The notes beneath the pieces are model-generated. The model had not been told where the DNA came from, searched no databases, and was given only the letters and a program-made list of their open reading frames with translations. Below are positions 13,345 to 25,055 of a stretch of 64,000 nt of DNA, in pieces (position 1 is the first letter of the stretch; each line of letters starts with the position of its first letter). The position numbers were made by a program, and so were the translations under genes. This DNA is from Cantharellus purpuraceus (Eukaryota; Basidiomycota; Agaricomycetes; Cantharellales; Hydnaceae), in assembly GCA_025174535.1 (NCBI GenBank), contig JALBUN010000004.1, positions 1,078,627 through 1,142,626 on the forward strand. The letters are read 5' to 3'.

Positions 13345-14949
13345 CTACGAAAACAGTTTATTGACTGATGTGTTGCCCTCCTGGTTCTTTTTGAGTACCT
13401 GCAAGTCAAGCAATGGCGTTAACCATAAGAAAGAGATTCTTACAGTGCCGCAACAAACCTTGGCCACCGCAAACTCGAAGTCTTCCTGCGTCACGTGCTG
13501 TCTTCGTTCTCGCAAAGCATACATCCCTGGATAATAGATTGAGAAATGAAACTAACTTATGGTCTTATGAAGTCACACTGACCTGCCTCTGTGCAGATGC
13601 CCCTGACTTCCGCGCCAGAACATTGACCCATCTTCTCGGCTAAAGCACGCAAGTTTATTCCACGTTGTAGGGACATCTGAATCGTGAACACCGGTGTCAG
13701 CCATCTTGAAAACCAATGAGGCAATGGTGGTGAGGGAGCCACATACCTTCCGAGAGTGAATGCGAAGGATGCTAACGCGAGCCTCTGGTCCTGGGGGAGG
13801 AAATTCGATTTTACGGTCGATCCGTCCAGGCCGAAGTAGAGCGGCGTCAAGGATATCTGTGATGAATGTATTAGACCTGTCGGGGCAATTTCAGTCAACC
13901 ATCATTCACCTATTCGGTTGGTCGCCATGATAACCTGTAGCAAGGTAATCAGCAGAAGTAGAAGAAATATGTGGAACCTTACTTTAATGTTCTTAGTTGG
14001 TTCAAAGCCATCCAACTGGTTCAAGAGTTCCAACATAGTCCGTTGTACCTCCGAGTCACCACTACCACTACCACTGTCACCCCTTGAGCTCCCAATACTA
14101 TCAATCTCATCCATGAAGATGATACTCGGCGCGTGCTCCCGAGCCATGACGAATAGTTCCCTGACCATCCTGCTTCCCTCTCCAATATACTTTTGAACTA
14201 GCTCACTTCCGCTCACTCGTATAAACCGACAATCCGTATGGTGAGCAACTGCTCGTGCTAAAAGGGTCTTCCCCGTTCCTGGTGGTCCATACAGGAGCAC
14301 TCCTTTAGGTTGTGCGATACCTAAAGCCTCGAAGAGCTCTGGGTGCTTGACAGGAAGTTCAATAACTTCCTTAATTTCTTTGATCTGTTTATCCAGGCCG
14401 CCGACCATCTCATAGGTGCTATCTGGAACTTTCTCCACCATCATGAGTGAAACCAGTGGATCGACCTTATTTGGAAGAATCTTGTGAAGCGTGTACGAAT
14501 CTGACCGCAATGCCACACGAAGTGTTGGAATGAGGGCAGAGACATCGATGTCCGAATCAAAATCAACGACTGACAGATATGCATGAGGAGAAATCGACGG
14601 AGGATAACATGCCGACTCACTATACTTTCCTTCCGGCTGCACCTTGACTAAAACCTTGTTCTTTCCCATCACCTTCACTACTTCTCCAACGTAGCTACCC
14701 GGTTCGTGTAATAGCTGCAACTCCTCGCGTAGAAGCCTGACTAAATGGGCGATATGCGTTAATGCTCGTTCAATACCAACACAGGAGGCACATACCTCGC
14801 GCATTGAGTGCGTTTCTTTGCGCTTCCAACCTACGCAGATTCTGCGTCTTATGGTTTATCGTGAGTTCAGCAGCCTCTATCTTTGCCTGGTAGTAAGCCT
14901 TTATACCCCCAGGAGCTATCGACGGCTTAGCGTTCGTTACGGCTGGCAT
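13345..14949 (-). CDS. RPT6: 26S proteasome regulatory subunit RPT6 (AAA ATPase)
   Basis: One of the six ATPases in the base ring of the 19S regulator, which unfolds ubiquitinated substrates and opens the 20S gate. ATG 14,949 begins [15 protein letters not shown], followed by a coiled coil ([21 protein letters not shown]), the OB-fold region ([21 protein letters not shown]) and the AAA core. Diagnostic for RPT6 over the other RPTs are [40 protein letters not shown] and [22 protein letters not shown]. Walker A is GPPGTGKT, Walker B IIFMDEID, and the arginine-finger side follows in the next exons (LRPGRID region near 13,800-13,860). The last exons give [22 protein letters not shown] and end NKLFS. 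At least six short introns. Divergent from the phosphatase gene at 15,328. Confidence 0.95.
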
Positions 14950-15327
14950 TGTAGAGGTTGAGGCGACGCGTCCCTCGTACTAGGCGCCCGTAAGTGCCAT
15001 ATTAGTCACGCACCGGCATCACGCACGAAATGTCACGGCTGAGTCTGTACTCGCCCTAGCGATATATCAAATTGTGCAACGTATAAAGGGCTTTAGTTGG
15101 ACTGTGACGTACTTGAACGCGAGGTGAAGAACTTTAATCCGCAAGTAGAACGCCACCAGAGCCTCCCACGCTCTCGCCACGCAGCTTCCGCGTCTGACGG
15201 CGCATCACGCAGAAGCGAACCTGCTCTGGCTGTCTTGCACCAAACCTCCCTCTTTCTAGTTGCCCCTTGCATTTTTCTATGAATGAACGCTTACAGCGCA
15301 TTCCGACAACCGACACTGCTGACCACC
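14950..15327. promoter_or_regulatory. Divergent promoter region between RPT6 and the phosphatase
   Basis: A 378-bp spacer between two genes transcribed away from each other, so it must hold both promoters. I see no coding region and cannot name a specific regulatory motif with confidence. Confidence 0.4.
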
Positions 15328-16164
15328 ATGTTGAAAAGCCCTCCCGATGAGATCATCGAGAATCGTCTGTATTTGGGAGGGTCTGTGGCGAGCATCGTTC
15401 TCATTCTTGCGTAGTTGACATTTTCCACCTGTAGTATTTCTGCTGCTCAGGATACACAGCTAATGGGCTTTCTTGGGATCACCCACATCCTTTCCCTTTG
15501 TCCGGATCACTCTTCAGATGTGCCGTGAGTGCATGAATAACCTTTTGTTACTTACTATCTCTAAATCAGGCACGCTTCACAGCACACATAAAACCATTGC
15601 TATTAATGATACCCCTGAGGAAAACATTCTCATTCGGCTTCCTGAGGCATGTCAATTCATTGAAAGGGCAATAGACGGTGGCGGGAAAATATACGTGCAT
15701 TGTTTGATGGGCATATCAAGAAGCGTTACCGTCGTTTGCGCATATTGTGAGTGAACGAGAAGCGGGCGGACTGGTTCTATTTGCACATGGCTCGAACTGA
15801 CGTGCACTCAGTGATGAAATCGCGAGGAATGTCAACTGAAAGTGCCTTGTCGTATGTCAAATCCAGTGAGCTTTTGGATCTTTATTAGCCAAGAAAGAAC
15901 GTTCTATTGATAGCATGTAATCTCAAGAACACCATGTGGCTCGACCTAATGTCGGGTTTCGGGAACAACTTGACATATGGTCAGCTTGTGACTACGCCCC
16001 TTCCGAGTCACATCCTGCATAGTAGGTTGTCCCTCTTTCCTTTAATGCTGTGCTGATTCCTGTTTAGTGTTGCATGGAAGCGTGAGCATGACGAAGAAAA
16101 TGGCTTAATACCGAGCTCGTCAGAACCGATACGTTTGTGTGATAGACTTTACATCATCGAGTGA
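15328..16164 (+). CDS. Dual-specificity protein phosphatase
   Basis: Small cysteine-based phosphatase for phospho-Tyr and phospho-Ser/Thr, of the DUSP type. ATG 15,328 gives MLKSPPDEIIENRLYLGG. After an intron ending ctcag at about 15,450: DTQLMGFLGITHILSLCPDH. Then INDTPEENILIRLPEACQFIERAI, the active-site loop YVHCLMGISRS (Cys codon 15,701-15,703, the HCx5RS signature) and VVCAY. After the next intron: MKSRGMSTESALSYVKS, the family's helical end. Further exons give VGFREQLDIWSACDYAPSESHPAY and WKREHDEENGLIPS, closing at TGA 16,164. All catalytic elements are present. A degenerate copy follows 145 bp downstream on the same strand. Confidence 0.83.
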
Positions 16165-16308
16165 ACGGCTATCCACTTTCATAGTCGATGGGCACTTTTA
16201 CTGACTATCTACAGGGATCTTCCCTCAACCGCCCAACTACTTGCATCATTTTTACGGAGGTCCTCTATTACGCATCTGCTAACCCTGTCCCCCAATCAGC
16301 CAATCGCC

Positions 16309-16900
16309 ATGTCTGAATCCACTCCGTTGGTGGACCGTTGTCACTTGGACCTTGCGGATGGTTTGTCCGATAATCTGGTGCTCAAGTTGCCTGAAGCGGT
16401 CGAGTTTGTTGATGGTGGATTAAAGCAGAATACAGCTGTTATACTAATCCATTCCTTTGATCTCACTCGCATTTGCATTGCGGCTTGCGCTTACTGTGAG
16501 CCTTTCTTCGAGAATATTTGCATGTCGTCTCATATCCTGTCCAATATCCAGGGATGACCGTTCGTGGCATCGATAGCGCCGCCGCTTTTCAGTTGCTCCA
16601 AGTTGGTGAGTGCTCTATGAGTAACTACTGCACTGTTGAGCTTCACGCTCGTGAGGTTTAGGTTTGCCGCTGTATAGTCCCACTACAGACTTCACGGCTG
16701 TTGTCTCGTTATTCGAAGCATGTCAATGTGCACCTTTTCCAACACACCCTCAGATTACCGCCTTTCGTACAAGACGAAAAGAGGAGGAGGAAGATTGCAA
16801 GCTTCGGAGCCTACGGAAGAGTGTGACCGCCCCATGGATCATGTGGCAACCTCCAAGTCAAGCTAAACCCATGGAACAGGACAGTATGGATTTATCCTGA
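16309..16900 (+). CDS. Degenerate dual-specificity phosphatase copy, catalytically dead
   Basis: Aligns with the neighbouring phosphatase: LKLPEAVEFVDGGL matches its LPEACQFIERAI, and CIAACAY matches its VVCAY. After an intron near 16,495-16,552, TVRGIDSAAAFQLLQV matches its MKSRGMSTESALSYV. Where the active-site loop should be, the sequence reads ILIHSFDLTRI: the catalytic Cys is Ser and the loop is one residue short, so no phosphatase activity is expected. The N-terminal substrate-recognition part before ATG 16,309 is missing or unrecognisable. The tail after 16,664 (YSPTTDF, then a Lys/Glu-rich end) is kept open to 16,900. It may be a substrate-trapping pseudophosphatase or a decaying duplicate; the open frames slightly favour some remaining constraint. 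Confidence 0.55.
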
Positions 16901-17332
16901 GTCATTACAATGAATAAGGCGCTTTTCGTTAAAAGAGTGCTACTGTTCTGACTCATTGTTATTTTTTTGGAGAATGGAATATGTCAATGGACCTTCTACA
17001 ATCTATGTGATAAATCGAGAAGAAAGGGAATGCATATTTGAATACCATATGGATCTTGTCTGAAACCTATGACGAGCTACTCTGCAATAACCCAACTTGG
17101 TAACTAGAACTTTGAAAATTGAGCTTTGGCCGTGACCAAAGTCACTTTAGTCTTTGGCAGAGACCTTTCCGCTAATATTCCAGGACAACATCTACATAAT
17201 AATCATCGACTCACAGTGCTTGCTTCCTTTACCGTCAGATGCAAGCTGTCTATGTCGTACATCGCAAATAATTGTGCGGCCGTCAAAGCGGACTTCAAAA
17301 ATTCATGTGATTGATTTTGCAGAGATTAAGGC
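16901..17332. other. Intergenic region without a gene
   Basis: No coding region supported. Probably the promoter of the methyltransferase gene starting at 17,333 and the 3' flank of the phosphatase copy. Confidence 0.35.
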
Positions 17333-18664
17333 ATGTTCAAGTTTGATTTCAATCTTGAAGATACAGAAGACGAATTTGTGGACACAAAGTCTGGTGGTAG
17401 CCCGATTGAAGAAGAGAGCGCCGAAGGGGAGAGCCCACCGCCTTTGGTGACGTATCAAGTTCAAGATCTGGCAAGTGATATATTTTATGATATTGCCCTA
17501 CCGTTGCTTGAACTGGAATTTAAAGATTGAAACACTCCCACCACTTATATCCTATTCGCCCATACGTATTCCTCTATCAAACAATCAGCCGCTCACTTTA
17601 CTCCGACGCGACTTGTTCGACGCACGATTCCAGCTGATTTCAGAGTCAGCCACAGAAGAGGCATCTGATGACCTGAACCACATTAATGCACCATCAGACC
17701 TGGTTCCTGGGACGTACGAAGGTGGCCTCAAGACGTGGGAGTGCAGCGCGGACTTGGCGGGTTACCTTGAAGGAATTGACCTGACAGGCTGCCCCCACCA
17801 AAGAATTTTGGAGGTGGGATGTGGGACCGCAGTCCCTTCCCTATACATCTTGCACAAATTATTTCATGCGAAACAAGGCTTAAATGGGTATTCAAAGACA
17901 ACACTGCACATGCAGGACTACAATTCCATTGTTTTACGACTTGTGAGGACACACACTACTCGTCTCATCCTGATGGTCACATTGGAACTGTAGGTGACTT
18001 TGCCGAATATAATCCTGACTTGGTGTGGGTCACGATTTTCACTGGCGCCATATGAAAGCTGACATAGTACCTATCTAAAAAATTTCTTCACCTCTCAAGT
18101 TGCCTCCCCCGCTTCAAAGGCATACCGAGCCAACAGTGATCCGCCCTTACCCGACACGAGCGTGTTAGAACCAGGCGAGCTTCCAGTGACACCTGAACTG
18201 CTCTCTGCTTTCACGGAGTCATTAAAAGAGCACAATATAGGATTAGGATTCGTCAGTGGAATCTGGTCCGATCTGGAAACATGGATACGTAAAACACAGC
18301 TTCCCTATAACCTAATTCTCACATCAGAGACGATATATCGACCTTCCACTTTGCGCAGTCTCGTCTCCCTTCTACGCTCCTCGTTCACCCGCCGTAGTGA
18401 TCCATTGTCCAAGGCTGAAGCTCAACCTCTATCCAGTGATTTCGCACACCTCTCACTCCACCCTAGTGAGACTTCAGCCATGCTTCGGTTGTGCCTCGTT
18501 GCTGCCAAGGTACTATACTTTGGGGTTGGAGGTGGGGTCGACGCATTTAAGAGGGCGGTTGAGGAGACAGGGGGAAAGACAAAGACGGTGTTTGAGAGAA
18601 AGGTGGGGGTGAATAGACAGATCATAGAGGTCACTTGGCCGGATAATCAGTCCGAGTCGGGGTG
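17333..18664 (+). CDS. HPM1: Histidine protein methyltransferase (HPM1/METTL18 family)
   Basis: SAM-dependent methyltransferase. In yeast and mammals this family methylates a histidine of ribosomal protein uL3 (Rpl3). ATG 17,333 gives an acidic N-terminus (MFKFDFNLEDTEDEF). Family motifs follow in order: VPGTYEGGLKTWECSADLAGYL (the GGLKxWE signature), ILEVGCGTAVPSLYIL (SAM motif I) and TTLHMQDYNSIVL. The next exons carry the ELPVTPELLSAFTESL stretch, FVSGIWSDLETW, YNLILTSETIYRPSTL (post-motif strand of the Rossmann fold), AAKVLYFGVGGGVDAF and the C-terminal VNRQIIEVTWPD. Introns at about 17,470-17,526 and several between 17,870 and 18,110 are needed to keep the frame. The stop at 18,664 is only about 40 bp from the convergent stop of GPI3. 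Confidence 0.85.
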
Positions 18665-18705
18665 ATTCTCTGCTGCTGATGTGGTAGGTTCAGATACCCC
18701 AAATT

Positions 18706-20599
18706 CTACGCTTCTCTAGCGTTTTTAGCCAGCTAGTGAACGTCAAATCTCCCAAAGCAGGAACGGTACTAAGCAAGTACTTACCTCGCGAAACCTCCCC
18801 AAGTCCCATTCTCTATCCACGTAGTCAATACTTTCGCGGGGCATGAAGTATTCCAGAAACATGAAGAAAATGCAATCCACTACAAGAATACAGAGATAGA
18901 TAGGTCCAACGCAAGGCCCTAGAGACAATGTTCTGAGGCCAATTCAGTGCAGCTTATAAGCGACTCCTATTTCAAAGGAAAAGATCTTACTACATACCTC
19001 CACATCCGCGACCACAGGTCTCTAGGTTCAGTCTCTAGAACTGAGCGATATACTGCCTCGGTTCTTTCCGCAACACGTGTCCAATTATAAAATGCTTTGA
19101 CCCGCCCGTGTGCGACCAGAGGATCGTGTCTTCTGTTTGAAACAATATCAATAGCTTCGGATAAAGCGCGTATGACATCTTTTCGCAAGATCAAAGTGCA
19201 TGAGAAGGAGACGGAAGAGTACATTGGTCTTATCATACCATCTTCCTCAGGATTGGCAAAAGAAACCATATCTTTGGGAAGTACTTCTGGAACCCCACCG
19301 ACGCGTGTGCTGACGACATATAAACCCGCGCATGCTGCTTCCAAAATCGCGATACCAAAAGCCTCAGTTAAGGACGTGTTTAGAAAAATGGAGCCTTGAG
19401 TCAAGACCTAAGCAGTGAACGCGTGAGTGGCTCATGATTGATTCTTATGCTTTCTGTACATACCCCTCTAACGTCCGTGTGCCGTACTGGACCAAGTAAT
19501 ATTATTCGGTCTTGTAAGAGGTGTTTCTCACGCATTTGCAAAAGCTCAATAAGCTTTGGACCATCGCCTCCTGTGATAAGTCTGGTAATTGACACCGAGA
19601 AAATCAGATATGCAGCGTACCGACAATAAATCGCACATTTGGAAAACGAGCGCACACACGAGGGGCCGTGGCCACTAATAAATCCACGCCTTTACGATAT
19701 GCAAGGCGTGATATTACGACAATGGTAACTGAATTAACTGTCATTTAGTTGAGTGAGTTGTCCTGAATATGCCTCGGCTCACTAATATCAGTTGATACAG
19801 GTGTTGTAGAAGGTTTGAATTGATCCGCTATCAAAGCATTTGGGATAACGTGAACAATCGAAGGCTGAAGCGAGGCTCTGAGGACGGTATTTTCTCGTCT
19901 GTTGGATACCATCAGCCGAATGAGTGATCCGAGACGTTGTGAGGTTACCCAGTATAAGATACGCAAATAACACCATCCACGTTTTTTAACGCACCCTCCA
20001 ACAGCTTGTTAGTCAATATGGCTGCTGCGTCAGAAAATCCAAATAGGCTATGGTCCGTAAACACTGTGCGAATTCCCATTAAATGTGCATGCAAAATTCC
20101 TTCATGAGCCAGTGATGAAAGACTGGCGTGAGCGTGGATCAAATTGATATGTTCCCTGAGAGCGATGGTACGAAAGTAAGGAAGGAAGGTAAAAAAGTTT
20201 GGGAGCGTAGCTGAAGAAGCGATAGTTGGAAATGGGATGTAGTACACTTTGAGTCCGGGAACAAGCCAGCGAATACCCACGCGGTCTGGAGGATGAGAGT
20301 GTGTAATTACGATGACCTTAAAAAACGCAAAGATTCAGATGTGACATATGATGCATTGCTGCAATTACCTTGTGTCCACGTTTGAGCAGATTTACACCTA
20401 GCATGTAAATGTGATTTTCGACTCCGCCAACATTTGGGTGGAAGAAATCACAGATCATCCTGAGTAGAAAGTAAGAAAGACTGCGTGTTATAAGTGTATC
20501 ACGTACGCGATGTTGACCATGATGAAGCTGCAAATTGACGGCTTGCAAGTTGATGGGAAATTAAAACTCACACCTCTGGAGAACCGTGAGCGGAGCCAT
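18706..20599 (-). CDS. GPI3: GPI3/PIG-A, catalytic subunit of GPI N-acetylglucosaminyltransferase
   Basis: Transfers GlcNAc from UDP-GlcNAc to phosphatidylinositol on the cytosolic face of the ER, the first step of GPI-anchor synthesis. A GT4 glycosyltransferase. ATG 20,599 (MAPLTVLQR) is followed after an intron by [17 protein letters not shown], the glycine-rich donor loop. Then [49 protein letters not shown] (rejoined across a 50-bp intron), [24 protein letters not shown], and the EX7E-type catalytic segment [33 protein letters not shown]. The C-terminus carries the usual single membrane helix ([20 protein letters not shown]), then a short exon after an intron (gtaagt...actag) ending at TAG 18,706. 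All family blocks are present. Confidence 0.92.
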
Positions 20600-20714
20600 A
20601 ATTGAACCCCGCATTGGCGAACATCTCATTTCATCAGATCTACTTAGTTATTGATATTCAAGTCGTAACCATTGAATTCCATCATCTCCAGTAAGATTTA
20701 ATCAAAAAATCCCA

Positions 20715-23700
20715 CTACTCTGCTTCACGCCAAGGCCGATCCACTTGACCTTCCTCTTCATATCCACCTCCATCGCCCCCAGCACCCAAGCGTTCGCTAT
20801 TCTCTATGATCAGAGCCTTCGTTCTCTCTATGAAATTTTCCATCTCCGTCTCAGCAATCTTCCTCCTATTCACATCATATCCACCAGCGGCATCAATTGG
20901 CTCATGTGGATCCCAATCAGGCTCTGTGCCTTTCCATCCTCCGCGGATGTAGACATAGTTCAAGAAGCCTCGCCATAGGGGATCAAGAGCCAGAACAGAG
21001 GGGTCGCCAACAATGATAAGAAGTGCCTGTGCGCGAGTGATTGCGACTGGGAATCAAGTAAGCGGCAAAGATAGCATACAACTCCCGGAACAAGACCAAC
21101 CGTTGAATCGGCGAGGGTTGGCAACAAAGCCCAGAGTTTGTCTGATGTCATATCCAATAAACTCCGCGTTACTCCTTACAGTGGATATGATGATGACTCT
21201 GCGCTCCTGAATGCATCAATGTTAGTCAGGTGAGTGCTTTTGATAAGGTGTGTAGGCCAACTTGTCCTTGAAACTCTTCGACACTCCCAACTTTCACACC
21301 ACTATAAGTTTTCCTGAGTAGCGTTCGTATCTTCAAAACTTGAGCATGGTACGGGGTGATGATGCCAATGTGTTCGTCCTTAAGTCTCAGCCGCTGGTCT
21401 GTGCGGAGATCACCGACATATCGCTTTACCAATGATGCTTCGTCTATGTTGAAGAACGAAGGCGAGTTTTGTTCTCGCATATCTTGCCCATTGATGGCGT
21501 GGAAGACAAGCGGGAATCCGACCGTGACGAGCACATCGGAACGCAATAGACTGTGCGTAACGACGACATCACCGTGTGGCTCAAGCTCTCCCTTGTAAAA
21601 TTGCTCATTGGGATACTCCAAAATTGCCTTGTGACTCCTCCAGTTTTTGACGAGTTTCACGATACTGAAAATAACAATTTGTATATTCAGTTTCGCATGG
21701 GAGAAGAAGCGGTTCACCTGATACCCGTGCGTCTCGTGATGTCGTAGATATCACGGTTCATCATCCGATCCAGATAACTTGCACCAAGACCAAGCTTTAA
21801 TGCCACTCTGGAACGAATGATCGGTCCCAGCTGTTTTGGATCACCGGACAGCACAATGTTAGTCTGAATCAATGCTATCATGACTAGTATCGTAGAGAAA
21901 GGTTAAATATTCAGACCTTATTGTCCGCCATGGTTTTGATTGGTATCATAGCCTCTGGCTCACATGCTTGTCCAGCTTCGTCAAGAAAGATATAACTAAA
22001 ATGCCCTCTACGCATGCCCATCCCATAAGGGACGGATGCAGAGATGCATGTAGAAACGATGACACGAAATTGCGACAAAATCTGAAGTGTTGGTACCGAA
22101 AAGGTGCCCTCATTATTGGTCTGTGAGAAACGTTGAAGGCTTTTTGGCATAAGGTTTTGGCTGCGAGACGGGGCGTTGAGGCGGAAGAGCTGCTGAGGAG
22201 AGAGATTCCCCATAAGACGTTCCGCAATCATATCAGCGGCAGAATTGCTGGGAGCGCATGCCAGAATATGAACGTTGGGATCTTTCAAAATGAGTTGGCG
22301 TATAGCTTCAACAATGGTCACCGTTTTCCCCGTTCCTGGACTAATAGTCACAAGCAGGTTAACTGCGTCGCCTTCAGTCCCAGACAGACTGGAAAAAAAG
22401 ACTCACGGGCCAAAAATCACAAAGGGCACGCTTCCCTCAGGCATGTGCATAATACTGGTCACAGCCAGTAGCTGGGGAGGATTCGTTTCAATAAGCCGAT
22501 TAACAGTTCGGACTTTCTTCATTTCCACATGCGTTGGAACCATCCTCTGCACAATGTGCGTCTCGTCAGGAAATAACACCCGATTAGCATTGAAAGCTGT
22601 TCCTAGTGCCTGATGCATCCTACGGAGAGGCAAACGCCCCAGCTTGAACCTAATATTATATTTCTGTCCTCGGTAACTGTTGAACCATAAGTGGAATTTT
22701 AGGTCAACGTCGTTTTGCCGGACACGGTGTACATAGCCTTCGAACCAGCGGCCCGCACGTTCAGAACCTTTGTTCTGAACAAAAATGCGGTCGCCTACTA
22801 TGACGCTTGGACGTTTCTCAGCTAGACCTGGGACAGGGAGTCTGAGGTTGTTATCAAGTATCAAAAAAATAGAAAATATTGAAATTGAAATTGATCAAGC
22901 CCAGACCTGTAGTACGGGAGTAGCGGCTCTAAGGGGACGTTTTCTTCGTCGTAACGTTGCATATCAATGCTGCAAAGGCTGCATGAGATTGCGTTTAGTA
23001 AATATCAGAAACAACTACTTCATTTGGGCTTCTTCCACATGGAGCAGGACTGAAAAATGCCTCCTATAAGTCCCTGAATTAAATGACTGAGGCAGCCATG
23101 TCCCTTCCAAATTTTGGACGACAATCTCCACCTTTGAATCCCCAAGAATAGCCTCAAGATTTTTGGGAAGAGGGAATTGAGGAAGGTCCACGACCCATTT
23201 TATGCTCGCAATCTGCGGGGGCATGATACCGCGTATGATCTCCTTCTCTGGTTCTTGCTTGCTCTTGATGTTAGATCTGTATGGCGCAGAAGGCTTGAGA
23301 AGCTCCCAATCCGCCTTATTGCCAACAATAGCAACCAGGCGTCTTGTGATCACAAATTGCGTTTGAAGAGTGGCATCAAGGAAGACAATTTCAAGGCGGT
23401 CACGGAAGCGACCGGGCAGATTACGAGGATCAAATGAAATTGCAATGTCGACTGGCCCTTGGAACCATAATCTCCTAGGAATCGTAGTATCCTTTATTGA
23501 GAAGCTAGTCACTCGCTATTATTAGCGCTCGGCAATATTCCAAGATTCACGTACTTGCTTGTTCTTGGAGGAGCCACTTTGGTAGAGGATAGTCGAATTT
23601 CGGAGACGCTGACAGTGCCAGGTGTTGTCAGACGTAGCGTCACTTGGATAGTCCGGGTAGGTTGTGACTGAAGAGTGTCAAATTCGATGAAACCAAAGTC

Positions 23701-24225
23701 CAGAGCGCCCTCTCCGCTCGGTGGAGATACGACGATGCCGTGTTTGTCTTTGTCTGCTTCGTCAAATGCAGCTTGAATTGAAGCGAAACGTTCCTGCTTT
23801 CTGTGTGAAAAGCCAGTAATATGACGTGACCAGAATCGATCTGGAATGGTGACGTCGCAGATGTGACAGTGAGACTGTCCTCGTGGGGCCAATTGGGTGT
23901 CTGATCTGACATCAGAATCCGGGGTACCCCCGGAGTACTGCTGCTCTTCAAGAAGAGCACGATGGGGTCTGCCTTGAACGTGCTGTGGATAGTTCCATGG
24001 AGATCCCAAGGTGACGTTACAGAGCTTGCAGAAGGATGAATGTGGACATGACTTGGCCCGCACACGGCGAGCATGTTTTTTGCCGTTCTGATGCGACTTC
24101 AACACCCGCTCAGATATGCACACGACTCGACACGTTTCGCAAAGATGTATATCATGCTGGAACACGCACCCCTCAGTGGTACAGGTCCCATGAGATTCGA
24201 GATTAGGACAAACTCTGGGGGACAT
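20715..24225 (-). CDS. MOV10/SDE3-type RNA helicase with N-terminal zinc fingers
   Basis: Superfamily 1 (Upf1-like) RNA helicase. Relatives act with small RNAs in gene silencing (Arabidopsis SDE3, Drosophila Armitage, animal MOV10). ATG 24,225 opens with a CCCH finger ([19 protein letters not shown]), then three C2H2-type fingers: CETCRVV...[16 protein letters not shown]...HVQGRPH and CHICDVTIP...HITGFSH. A beta-rich region follows ([34 protein letters not shown]), then the helicase core: Walker A PGTGKT (split by an intron after FGP), [15 protein letters not shown], Walker [41 protein letters not shown] and GSVEEFQGQ (motif V). It ends with a Gly/Glu-rich tail ending RPWREAE. Start and stop are well fixed. 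No break was seen in the core. Confidence 0.85.
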
Positions 24226-25055
24226 ATATACGTGGTGAGATAAGAGGAGTAGAAAGATAGTGGAGTGAATACTGTATTAATTAGCACCAGCGTTGCTTTG
24301 GCACGTTGTGCGTCCACACCATCCAACAATCAATGTCACAAGTCTATACAGCGAGCGTCACAATTCTACACCTCTGAACCTTGAGTTTCGGTAGAGATGA
24401 CGAACATAGAAACATGAGTCTGATAGAATACTTCGAAGCGTGAAAGTTTGTGGCCGATGAGGAGCCGCTTTCAAATTACAGAAATTGTCTCGTTCAATGT
24501 CTCTCTTTCTGGAGAGCTGGCCAGTCATTGACCCTCGTTGTCTCGATGATCATGCTCGCGTATGTTTTGTGTTTTAGCAATTACGGTAAATGTCGTATGG
24601 TGAACAGTCGCCTGGAGGACCAGGTGCGGGATCCCTACGCAGCAAGAGGCAAAAGGCCCAGGGTTGCAATCAACCTCAAAGAGCGATAGGTTTAGAACCC
24701 TGTCACCAGCCATTAATTTGGTCAGATACAAAGTTCGCAATACCACTTCCATTAATACACTCTAAATACAGATACGACATACACCACTTCCCCCGCACAT
24801 ACTCATGGAAATCCTAGCTATATAGCGATACTAGCAGTAGATAAAGTGCACCATAAGTGCACCAGCGTTTCGAGCACTCCAATTGAATCTCTCCCTCTCT
24901 CTGGTGAACAGTCGAAGTTGGCCATTTGTGCAGTTGCCAAATAGGCGCTCATTCCGCAAATTGCTGTGCCTGCATACTACACATAAGTACCACCGCCCGG
25001 GACGACCTTACACGACGAACAAGACTGCTGATACACAGCTTGTCATACACGAGCA
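24226..25055. other. 830-bp divergent region without a clear gene
   Basis: Between the helicase (-) and the magnesium transporter (+), so it holds two promoters. Open frames at 24,450-24,689 (+) and 24,525-24,752 (-) are short, and the first begins at GTG. Neither matches a family I know, though the plus frame has one hydrophobic stretch (SLTLVVSMIMLAYVLCF). I would not annotate a gene here without transcript evidence. Confidence 0.35.

Noticed and set aside
24450..24689. Plus-strand open frame with one hydrophobic stretch
   Set aside because: It begins at GTG, matches no family I know and has no clear splice partners. Probably chance.
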